A stretch of 64,000 nucleotides of DNA from Pogonophryne albipinna (Eukaryota > Chordata > Actinopteri > Perciformes > Artedidraconidae). Positions 1 through 12,100 of this stretch are shown piece after piece. Under the pieces are notes generated by a model, which saw nothing but the letters and a program-made list of their open reading frames with translations, was not told the origin of the DNA and made no database searches. The stretch spans positions 9,788,441 to 9,852,440 of the forward strand of contig CM053253.1 of assembly GCA_028583405.1 (NCBI GenBank), in the 5' to 3' direction. Both the position numbers and the translations under genes were made by a program. Position 1 is the first letter of the stretch. The number at the start of each line of letters is the position of its first letter.

Positions 1-337
1 AAGTTTGAATATGTTTGCACAATCAGTATTTTTCCATTTAAATGCTCTATTTAGACTATTACAACTATGTGAAGTCAGTTTGATATGCTGGACTTATGTT
101 TGAATAAGCAGCTTTAATGCAGAAGTCACAATTGGATGCCCTCGCATTAACATAATACTATATCAATGCCAGGTTAATTACACGCAGAGAGATATAAAAT
201 GCAAACGTTATTTGCTTTCTTTTGCTTTAGATAATGAAAATGAAAAAATGAAGCTTTAGGGAAATAAAGCCAGTAATATTAAGTGTTTATGTCTTAAAGC
301 ACTTGTAATGTGTTTTCACTCCCATCTGATCCCCCAG

Positions 338-3180
338 AGAGTGAGGAGGAGAACGAGGTCAGAAGAGTGGCAAAAGAAAAAAAACGAAAGTTGAAATCTG
401 AGCCGGATGCGAAAGCGGGGCAGGAGACGGAGGAAAGGAACACAATCAAGAAACAAAAGGAGGAGCAAGCAGATGAAGAAAATCATGAAACCTTTTTGCT
501 CTTCATCAAAAGATACTGCAGTGACACGAGTGCAGACCCTTCTGTTTCTGCCTTCTTAAGTCCGACCCACTGCGCGAACGTCATTAAAGCCTGCTACTCC
601 CTGCCATACTGCCTCTACCTGTACATGGATGTGGAGCTGGGCTTAGAAAAGAACACAAGTGTCGTCCTGGTGGGATATTTCGACCAAAACTCAGGTGTCA
701 GTGTGGTAAAGCCGCTGCTCACGCTGCAGCTGAGCGGCAGCTATGCTGACCCTCAGTACTCAGTGGACGCACACGCTGAAACTGATGCAATCCATCTAAT
801 CAAAGAGCTGAAGAGGAATGATCTTTGGCTGCCCAACGCCTCTGTGTTTTACTGTAACGCTCCGAACCTGAGGGCGAGCAACGTGTTTCTATCACACCTC
901 CAGCCTTTCAACCAAAATATCATATCGCTCTGCGGCCTCCCTGGGATGACGTCACGTGCCTGCCAGGCCGGACTCTTGTCTTCCTTTAGTTGTGTGGTTG
1001 ACCTCATTAGAGACATCCACTACCACTACTACACCTGCTCCTCCATCAGTGACAGTGTGAAAGGCCTATTTGCTGATGAGAAGTACTACAACCCCTCCCT
1101 TCCCATCGCTGCACAGTGTCTGTTCATCATCCACGCTTGTCAGAAGATGGTCGACTGCTGGAGGCTTTTAGTGGAGTATTTTAAGTCATTGAAGCAAGTA
1201 GAGGACTCCAACCGTATCAGAGCCCAGCTGTTGGATTATAAAATCCGCCTGCGCATCATTTTCCTCGCCCAAAATTTGGAGCCCATCCGGGCCCTTCAAG
1301 AGTTGCAGGCCTCCAGCAACGCATGCGTGTCCGTGGAGCTCCAGCTAACCTCCATGGTGATGCACTCGTTTGCGTCCAGTCTGCTCCGGCCCTCCGCCAT
1401 AGAGAATTTTCTCAACAAGCGAAACGTGAGTCACCTCCGAACCAGCTCGGACCTGCTCCCTGTCAAAGAGGTGCGCGTTGGTTATAGTGCCAGAGACTTT
1501 CTGTGGGCCAGCGCTGTCGTGGATCTGGGGGAAGCGGACAGGAAGGTCTTCCTGAGCGATGCGAAAGCTTTCTATAAAGCAGTACTGGAGAGTTTTGCGG
1601 AGAGTCTTCCTGAGGATCTGGGGGATGTGGCACTGAAGAATATGGGCAGGGTGCTGGGACATTCTGAGGATATCAACGTAAGGATATCTTTTTTGGTTCA
1701 TTCAAAGTGACACTTAATGCAGTCAGCTCCTGCTTAACATTTGTTGAGCCTGTATGATGCGGATTGTATATTTAAAATGAATACAATAAACTAAATCATA
1801 GTAGGGATGCAGTCAAACATGTCTTTACTGGACTATATCAAATATTTTGGCTGTTTTCTCCCAAAAATTTAAGAATTCTCTCCAGAATTAGATGTATAGA
1901 TACAGCATTAAAACTGTTATGACAAAATAGAAGGCACTTTGAATCTCTGGATGGGCCGCATATTCACTATCTGTATTTTGCTTCCTTTTGATATATGTGT
2001 TTTTCTTCCAGGGAAATAAATTGACCGCAGGAGTGCTCACAGAGTTGGCGGATCAGCTGGGTCTGTTCAAAGCTGGGGTTAGCGGAAAGAAAATTCTGGT
2101 CAGCAGCTACTTCCATTTCCTCAAGACCACAAAGAAGGAACAAAGTGTCAGCTGGAAAAAGGTAAACTAACAACACAATGGAGCAAAGTTGCCTACGATT
2201 ATCAAATTACATTTTTAAGTGAAGAATACTGGTGTTACCTTATCAGGTAAACTTAATGAGTAACAGAATTCCTACAGTAGCTCATGATTAATACAAAAAA
2301 AAAAGTGTCATCATTTGAATGATATATATATATATTGATTTGATTTACGTTAAGTTGCAGAAAAACTGCTGGTTCTGAAGCTATCAAAAGTCATTACAAT
2401 GGCTGCCTGTGTTCTCTTCATAGATATTGAACATGAACAGACATTTCACGAGTCTGCGTAGACTCTTCCTGACGATCCTGGCCCTGCCGAGCTCTCTTCA
2501 CAGGACACAGGTGTTTGCTAAGGTGAGTGTTAATAGTTAAATCTGTTCTGAAGGCTGACAGTCGGTTCAATAACTGAATCAGAGGCCATTTTCACAAAAT
2601 CTTATTTTAAAGGGATAGTTTGGATCTTTTAAAGTGGGATTGTATGAGGAACTAATCCATAGTCAGCATTTACAGTATCAACCAATCAAAAAACAAAACA
2701 TCATATTTTATGATCAAAACATCACATACGTTTGTCTTTAATATAACCTTGATACCAACCGAAAACAAACACAGGAGTGAATCAAATCCTATTCCAAGGG
2801 GTCCTATTATACTCTTTGGGGTTTTCCCTTTCCTGTAGTGTGTTATATCGTTTTTTTTGCATGTAAATGATCTGCAACGGCAACAAACCCAAACTGTATC
2901 TCCCATCCCCAACCCCCAAATTAAGAAGATGTTTGTCTACACTAGCCATTAGCTTATTTGGGTGACTTTGATGTTTGAATGGTTGGTTCGTAATCACAAA
3001 GTATATACTCATCAATGAATCAAGGACATGTGTGCTTTAAACTGTTGGTTATGTATTTTTGTGAACATGTGTGTTTTTGCTCCTGATTTAAAGATGTGCA
3101 ACAAGGCTCTTCCTCAAAGCAAGGAACCCCCCATATCCTTATCTGAATTGTACGAAAGGCTAAGAATACCCAACACATTG
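338..3180 (+). other. hAT-transposase-derived module of the DNMT3 gene (exons 1-4)
   Basis: About 555 residues before the DNMT3 linker follow the order of hAT transposases of the SCAND3/ZNF862 kind. Seen: a strand with GYFD (~679), a CNAPN segment (~861) where family members have SDNA, then LCGLPG, then a helix reading [14 protein letters not shown] (~995-1036) that matches the family's DLLxDIYxHF region, then [11 protein letters not shown]. Exon 2424-2522 plus the start of exon 3094-3337 give [14 protein letters not shown], then QVFAK and MCNKALPQ, which matches the C-terminal hAT dimerisation segment (LxxLAxxLLxIPxS, then ERVFS). The segment spans a splice junction, which ties these exons together. 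Acidic catalytic positions appear lost. A KEKKRKLK patch at about 379-402 may be a nuclear signal. Assignment is by eye against remembered consensus. Confidence 0.75.
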
Positions 3181-6100
3181 AGGAAGTATCGGAAGAAACC
3201 TGTCCAGTCAAAAAATGACAACAAGAGGAAAGAGGAGTCTTCCTCAGATGATGGTGCTGTGGCCAAACCACGGTTACAGCTTCCCTCCAAACGCCCCATC
3301 ACTAAGGAGGACTCGGAAAAAACGGACAATTCTTCAGGTAAGACTGTCAGGTGTGATTTCAGAGTGTAGCTCACGTTTCTGTACCAGCCTCAGGACAGTT
3401 TTATCTCACAGACCACCATTGAATTCCTGATATTACCACTTACATTTGTTCATAATACGCTGTTCTTCTATACAGCTGTATTTCCCTATATCTACATAGT
3501 TAAATGTCATTATAGTACAGTATTACATTTCACATTCTGTTTCATTTTAATGTATTTTTACCTGTACATGGTTAACTTATTCCTGCATTTACTTGCACTA
3601 TTTAATTTTTATTTTCTTATTTACTTTATGTCTTAAGTATATTTTATGTGTATCACCATTCACACTCATAACCAACGATTAAATTGTACTTTACATACAT
3701 CTTTTAATAATACTATGCTGTACAAGATTGAAATTCAATTTGATTGTGTTTTCTCTTTTTCTCAGATGTGGTGGATGTCACTGAAGGGTCCAAAATGAGG
3801 CCCAGAAACATGAAGCCAGGAAGTAAGAATGGATGTGGAATATTTTAAATGATGTAGTATTAATAATGTTATAGTTATTGACATAAATGTAAACACAATA
3901 TGTACTTATTGTAATCCTAGTGTTGTGAACAATGCTATATTTAACGTGTGTATGGAAACATATTCAGTAGGTCATTGTAACTGTATTGCAGGTGAAAGTA
4001 ATCCAAAGGCAAAGTATGCATGCGTTGAGGACAGTAAAAACGATGATGAAGACAGCGACTGCATGATTTTAACAAGAACACCACCCAAGACTGCAGACTT
4101 AACGGTAAAAATAGTTCATTCAGATGAGCATTTTTTAAAACAACAAATCAAACCTGCATTTATCTCTTCAAACATTGATATTCTAACAACACATTTTTGC
4201 TTGTTAAGTTTGGTGGCATTAAAGGTTTGTGTGTGTTGTCTAGGATGTGATGGGGGAGCTGGTCTGGGGTCTGGTGGAGGGCTTTGCTTCCTGGCCAGCC
4301 GTCATTGTCCCGTCTAATGAAGAGAAGCAAGATCCAGAGAGGAGGATGGTGTCGTGGTACGGACAGAACATGTCCTCTACGGTGAGTCAGATGTGAGCGG
4401 TAAAACGTTGCAGGTTGTTACAAAAATCATAAATGCTTAATAGTGACACTAAGGGTTAGGCAAAATGTGATTGGCTGAGAACATCGCTGTTTATTTAGCT
4501 AATTTAATTGTATGCCCAGAAAGAGCTTCTGAGAGCAAAGCTTTGCGGGTTGTCTTTTTATAAAACTCCATGCCGGTTGAATCAGTGGTCTGCGTGGTTT
4601 TAACTCTGCTCAGATGCTTGTAACCAAATAAAGTACTGGATACTATCCATAACCACTGTTCAAACAGATCTTTAATTGGAAAGCTTTTTTACATCACTAT
4701 CAAGTTTAGGCAATGACAGTTTTAGATTCTCAGTCTCCCTTCAAAAATGCTCCATGATAATCTATATATATAAGAGAACCCTAGTATCAAAATCAAATCT
4801 TTTTAAAACAATTTTTCATATAGTTTTGAAATGTGTTTGAGTTTGAAATATTGTCAACACATCGCCATGCACTTCTTATAGTAACTGAATAAATGTAACT
4901 CTGGTTCCAGATCAAGTTTCAGGCTCTGAAACCGTTCGCTTCCTTCGCCCAGCACTTCTCCTCCAACTCCTTCGCCATCCTCGACACCTACCGAGAATCC
5001 ATCTTCTTGTCTTTGAAGGTCTGAGAGTCTCTCTGTGTATTTCCTGATAAACATAAACTGAAAATATGTTGTTGACTTGACCGCCCACACAACATATGGG
5101 ATCCTAAAAAGTGCACATATGTGATGCAGATTTGTGCTCTTGCTAACATGTTTGTATCCATGCCTTTTAGGAGGCAGCCCTGCGTTGTAAGAAGCCGTTT
5201 ACTGCGTCTGATGAGGACCGCGACGAGCTGCTGAAGCAGATGTTGGACTGGGCCCTCGGAGGGTTTCTGCCCTCGGGGCCGGGCGGACTCAAAGCAACGG
5301 CAGCCTCAAATGGTATGATTGAAGAAGTGCCTGAATAGATGTATCACTGCTTTCAGACTAAAAGGAGTTTTTTCTCAGAGGTAATGTCAGAGGCATTTGA
5401 CAGCAATTAAGCATTCATATGTATTCATATGTATCTTTTACTGTGCTTTTGTTGTATATTAAATACACTTTTCCGGACAGCACTATTGAAAGCAAAAGTC
5501 TGAACATCAGCTAACTGCTAGCCTTGTCGCATTTCGGTATGTTAATGGTTTTCAATGAAATTGAATTTTTGAATGGATTTGTATCTGTCTTTTTGATCAA
5601 ATGTTCTATTTCAGTAGAGTTGTACAGCAATTCCATAGAATTATACCTTGAAACTTTTCTGTTTCTAATGTGTTGGAAAAAACTACAGCTCTTATTAAAA
5701 ATGTACTGGAGCAGCAGACTGGGTACTTTCATCATTGTATCTCATAGGTTTCTTTCATATTTAAGAACATGACCAGCACTCTATAAGTGTACATTTGTTC
5801 TAGCTTAAGCTGTTCTCTTTGCTAAAAATATGTCCACAGTGTTTGCAACAAAAACAGCACTGATATCTTTGTATCTAGACATGGATTCAACCACTTTAAC
5901 TGTTGAGTTTATTCAGCTTTCTTTGAGGATTAATACAAATGTCTTCTCATTTCTGGAAAAGAATGATCTGTTACTGCTTCTTCATTAAGTGTTCACGGTC
6001 TCCCAACTTTTAAGTCAAGCGCACAATTCCTTTTTGAAATATAAATGTGCATCAAAAAGCACATAGGAGTTCAAACACGGGAACTCGAACTAACGTGTAA

Positions 6101-9100
6101 AAAGCCCTTCAGAATCACAATCAGGTTTATTGTAAAGAAGGTTACACATAAAAGGAATTTGCTTGGTGCATAACAATAAACATAGTAAGGTCAAATAAAA
6201 ATACAATAAACAAGATGTGAAGAATGTCTGTGAAGATATAGGGTTGTGCAACGATTAACAGTAAACAGCATGTGTGAAATATGCTGAGATATGACTCCAA
6301 AAGATGTGCAACGTACTTGGAGGGGGGGGGGGGGGTTGCTTTAACTTTGGGTCACAGAGTTTCCGGCCCTGTTGATGAGGCCAGCTGCAGGAAGTGTTTT
6401 TGAGGTTTTAGTCCTGGGAGGGCTCGGCCACCATCTCTCCGGCAGCCTCAGAGTCCTGGAGGCAACAGGTCCTGCAGCCAATCAGCTTCTCTGCTCAGTG
6501 AGTGATGCGCTGCAGTCTGTCCTCCATCTTGGCCAGGTGGCGATGAAGGAGGTGACCATGGACTCCAGACACTGATGGCAGTTTAGAAGGTCACCATGTT
6601 CAGGTGATTTCCCATCCACTTTTTGTATGCACACATTGAAATGTGCATAAAAGCAGGTGGATGTGGAGTGGAAAGGTTGTTTACACTTGGCTGAAGGAGA
6701 AACAGAACAGATTCAGATAAATCATTTAACTTCAACGTCAACTGAATCTTCCTCTCCACTGAATACATGAAGCAACAGATTTAACTCTCATTAATAGATG
6801 AAACAAACAAATGTAATATTTCCATAATGTTTTCTACGCTTCTTTCAACATTTGAGGGTCGACCGGCACTGTTTTAATTCATCTTGTTGCGCCCTCTTCT
6901 GCAATGTTACAATAACTTAAATATATAACTCGTAATAATTGCATGTTGGTATTCCAGTTCCTTCAATTTTTTTGTGCCATTTTTCTCAAAATTCGGTTAC
7001 AATTTCCAATACATTTGGACGGAAACCCGGCTAATCGTGGACGTGAGGAAGTGTGCCATTGTTGTCTGTGACAAGTTCATACAACAAGATAAAGAAAATG
7101 TTGGAGTGATGCCAGACAGCATCTTGTTAGACAAAACCGCTTCACAGACTTGTATACACACACGATGTTACTGTATTTACCTATAAATATAACTTTTCTT
7201 TACTGTTGTGTAAAATATCTGATGCTCACTTCTATTATTGTCTCCTGTTTAGGTGTAACTGAAACAAAAGTGACGGTGAAACTCTTCTCGAAGGTCATCT
7301 CCTCTCACACGGCCATGAGCTCCTCACCCCCGATAAGCAGCAAGAGCAACATCCTCAGCACTCTGACAAAAGAACTGTCAATCTGCTTAAACAGACTGCC
7401 GCTGGAGAAGTACTCAGTGCACAGACCTGCAAATGGAAAAACATTGGAAGAAGGATTTGAGTTTGCAGGAAAATTCAATAATGGAGTTGCGAAAGAGAAG
7501 GTGTCCAGAGGAGAATGGGAGGGGGAGAGTAATGACTGGAGAGAAATATTGGGAAAGGAGAGAGGGAGCGGTAAGGGAGGGAAGTTGCAGAAGAAGAAAT
7601 TCAGTCCCTCTGATGATCTTCTTGACGATGATGTGTCACCGGATTATGTGCCCCACAAGACGAGGGACTACGCTAAAACGTACAATAAAGTCAACCATCC
7701 TTCCAGCACATACACACAGCCGAACCAGAAACACAGAGGTAGTTCATCACAATCTAAATCTTTCTTTCTCATTCACAGATGTAAAACAGGTCATGTAAAA
7801 TATATATATAATTAAAACGGTATAAATAGAAGCAATTATTAAGCAAGGAACATTAGTGAAAAACAAAAATAATATTAAAATAAATGTATATTGCATACAT
7901 ATATCTGAGTACTAGATTTGTGTTTGATATATTGATTTTATTTGTTTCCTTACAGAGAGGGCCATCCGTAAGATCATGGACTTAAAGCTGGAAATTGAGG
8001 GTGAGCTTAGGCATGTTGTATGTCCTTTTTGATGTGATTAGTTTCTTTGATTTTGTAGCGGAGAATATTGAAGTGAGCAGTTCATTCGTCGATTTTATGT
8101 GCACAGTTCTATATGAATGAATGTGAGGTAATCTATTATTAGGGTTATATGATTTCTGAGGTTTGAAACATATTTACCGTATAACATGAAAGGCATGCTT
8201 TTAAATGTAGTCATTGTGTCTTTGTTTGTGTTTTGTCTGCAGGCTTTTGTTTGTGCTGTGGTACTGAAGACGTGGAGATATTTCACCCTCTTTTTAAAGG
8301 CAGCCTCTGTGTGAAGTGTAAAGTAAGGAATCATCAACTTGTCTCTATGTTTCGAACAAGCAGTTACCATTGTACTGTGAATATGTGTGAAAATGGAAGA
8401 AACATTCGTATCCTCCCTAGATAACACACTACTCAAATAGATTTTTCAGAGGGGTCAAAGTGCATTTGCACTGTTCTTTCTGCTGAGCTCTACCTCTGTT
8501 AAACCCTCCCTAACCAGTGTCTGTGATGCTGTCTGTGTCCCTGTAGAATAACTTAACAGAAACTCTGTATCGGTACGATGAAGATGGATATCAGTCCTAC
8601 TGCACCATCTGCTGCTACGGAATGGAGGTCATAATGTGTGGCAACGACAGCTGCTGCAGGTTGGTTGGTTCATCTCTTTCTCAAGTATTATTAGCTATAT
8701 AAATAAAAGGTTTTCTTTATTTGTCTAAAAGTGAAATACAGTGTGTAACACATCTGCATTAAAATATCTTAGAACGACCAGACCAATGTAGGTGAGCTCT
8801 GTACTTACATCCAACATGTTTCAAATAATGTTCTAACCTAAGAAATATGTCATTTGAATCAAGGTGCGTTTTATTTTGTCGCCTGTCAATGGCATCATAT
8901 GCTCTTTACCCCCTGTAGTTGCTCTAACTTATAAAATATGTTTACATAAATTGCATGCTTTGCGCATAACACAGTTATCCAGTAGAGACATTAATAATAA
9001 GATATTACAATCTTGCTAAAGCTTACTTCTGGCACATGGTGGATCATCCCAACCACCAAGTTAATGCATCATAAAGTGACAACATCAGTGGTAGGAGCTT

Positions 9101-12100
9101 TTTTTTAACTCATCTTATTGTAAGTTATGAAGTTAAGGCAACAAGAACTCTTTAACTTGTGGCTATACGAATACAAAGTGTTTTAGTCTGAGAGACCCCT
9201 AGATAAAGGTATTTCATACTCTTCATTAATTGTCTTTCCAACCCGTTCTGCTCTACCTCTCCATCTGCAGATCCTATTGCGCGGACTGTATGGACATCCT
9301 GGTCGGTGCGGGGACGTTTGATTCGTTGAAGGAGCTGGATCCGTGGATCTGCTTCCTGTGTCAGCCTCATCGACCGCACGGCGCTCTGATTCCCAGAGAG
9401 GACTGGAGCATCCGTGTTCAGGAGTTATTCGCCAACAACAGTGCCATGGAGTTTGTGAGTGATCTACAGAGCTTTTGTTTGAACAATTGTTCATGTCTAA
9501 CACAGTTATATACAGGGCCGGCCCTAGACTTTTGGGGGCCCTAAGCGAGCTTTGGCTTGGGGGCCCCCCTCACTCTAGCACGTTCTCACTACACACAACA
9601 CGGAACCAACTTTTGTCTTATGATGTTAGCATAAGCACACATATTGTATCAATAAGCATGTAAACACAGTGGACCTAACCTCCTCTAGGGGGGTCCCCAC
9701 CTCCTCTAAGGGGGTCCTCACCTCCTCGAGGGGGGTCCGGAGGCATGCTCCCCCTGGAAGATATTTTTTTTAAATATTGAAGTTAAAAGCATCAATCTGG
9801 TGCACTTTGAGAGCAAAATTAAGAGATCTATGGATACATCTCTCAACACCCATATGAAACAGAACTGTAAACAGATGTTTCTTTATGGATATTTTACAAA
9901 TCACTTAAACTGTATTCTTGTTTTGTCATATAGTATTTCATAACTGTTTTTCATTTATTCTCTCTGGCTGTCCATCTCATAATGTTCACATAGAAACTAG
10001 CTGTCAATAGGAATATCATTCAGAAGAATTATAATTTCTTGCAAAAATCTGTCACAAAAAGAGGTTGCACATTTAAATTCAGGTGTTGTTATGGCAACGT
10101 CAGTGGCCAAACAGCCACATTTACTGCTGCAAATACGTTCAAACATGCTGTCGACACGTAAAGCAGTGGCAACTATGCCACCATTTCAGCTGACTTTTTC
10201 TCAGAAATACTGTCACATAACATCCATATATTTCAGTGCTAGGTTGATGCTTAGCTAAGCTAACTATGAAACACTTTAACTGACAGGACTCAGGATCAAC
10301 TGTGTACTGTGAGGTAGCTTCTAGCTTCATGTCGAACAGTAAGTCAACATTTCCCAGAGAGCTTTCTTTGAAATCACCAGGTAACGCTAAAAAACATAAC
10401 ATTTAGATTGTATGACAAAGTGTTTATTTAATATATCTGGCTAGCTATAGCTACTTGCTGACGGTTTAGCTTACCCCACGATTCAAAGTAACGTCAACGT
10501 AGCTGTAATTTATGCTTTGCTTACATGTTTGCATAACTTGGAAGTTTACTGACATTTACATACCTTGTTTACCTGGCTCAAGTGGTGGCTCTGGGGTTGT
10601 TGTGTGAGCCACCACTTGAGAATTTTCGTATTTTTTAAGAAATGTTTATCTTATGCCCATCTTCAAAAACTCTGAGTCCGACTGACAGTTTATTTTAAAC
10701 ATTGTCACAGCTCACAGGATAGGTACCTGTCAGCCAATAAGACAGATGTTTATTTCCATTCAACTCTCAGGTTGGTATGGTGTCTTGCCTCTGTTGCATT
10801 CATTGAACACGGGAAATTACAATCCTGCCGTCCTCTCTAGTGTCATGATGAGGTTCAGGTAAAGCACGGTTAATGTATTATATTATTGACTCAATAATAT
10901 AATACATGACTTTGAGAGTAGGCAATCTAGGCATGTTAACAAAATTAATTAAACATACTTATCACGGCGACGGTGTACTGAGATAATTTCTCTTTTTTCA
11001 TATATATATTTTTTTCCATTTTTTGCTAGGGGGCCCCTTAGTGGCTGCGGGGCCCTAAGCGGTCGCTTATGTCGCTTAATGGGTCGGGCCGGCTCTGGTT
11101 ATATACGTGGTTATATATGTTAGCAATTCATTTTCTGTCAATCAACAAGTTAATGATTTGACAAATCTCCTTTCAATATTATGTTTTTTTTATCTTGTAG
11201 GAGCCTCACCGTGTTTACCCGTCCATCCCTGCAAACCTGAGGAGACCGATCAAAGTTCTGTCCCTGTTTGATGGAATAGCAACAGGTTAGTGAACACACA
11301 CATTTAACTTTCTGTAAACAATAAAAATATATTACAGGAAAAAGCGAATGTGTTGTAAACTGGAGGAGAAGTAGAGATTTTTCTAATTTCTCAATTAAAT
11401 ATTTTCTCCTTCAAATCAAAGGTAACTTAACAACGAAAATAAGTATTCATTAGAAATGAGAATTTGTGGGGTTCTCCGGCAGGTTCTTGAGCTCCTCTTA
11501 TTGTAATCAATAATCTCATCATTTCGAGTTCATTTCAGTTACAATGTTTACAGGAAAAACACTGAACTAATTAAGGTTCATAAGATTGATTTTAGCATTG
11601 TCTTTGCCCTAACATGCATTTGGGAAACCTGGTCCTTAATCTCATTCAAACACTGATTTTACAAGTCTTCCTGATTATTTTCCAGGCTTACAGCATGTTT
11701 ATGTGTGTCTTTCTGTATTTGTTCAGGCTACCTGGTGCTGAAGGATCTCGGCTTCAAAGTAGACGAATGTTATGCTTCAGAGATTTGTGAGGATTCGATT
11801 GCAGTGACGACCGTCAACCACGACGGGAAGATCATCCACGTTGGAGACGCCCGCTTCATCACCCAGCAACACGTATGTTCATTTTCTGTACATTTGCAAC
11901 CTTTCACACAGTTAACAATGTTTTGTCTTTTGTTTGAAGTTCTTATTTGTTGTTGATTTGAGTCATATATTTTTTGATATATCTTGACTCAATACTGAAC
12001 CAAACCATCTCTGTGTTCCTCTTTGACCTCCAGCTGGAGCAGTGGGGTCCGTTTGATATGCTGATCGGTGGCAGCCCCTGTAACGACCTCTCCATCGTCA

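Noticed and set aside
310..337. Start of the DNMT3 first visible exon at 310
   Set aside because: The codon at 310 is GTG, and the sequence up to 337 looks like a polypyrimidine tract ending in CAG. The exon most likely begins at 338 and the true start is upstream.
766..900. Cytidine-deaminase-like HAE motif in the first exon
   Set aside because: No PCxxC motif follows and the surrounding order fits the hAT RNase H-like region better.
1345..1701. 118-codon minus-strand frame (also at 63405-63761)
   Set aside because: It is a shadow of the DNMT3/hAT exon with no recognisable motif.
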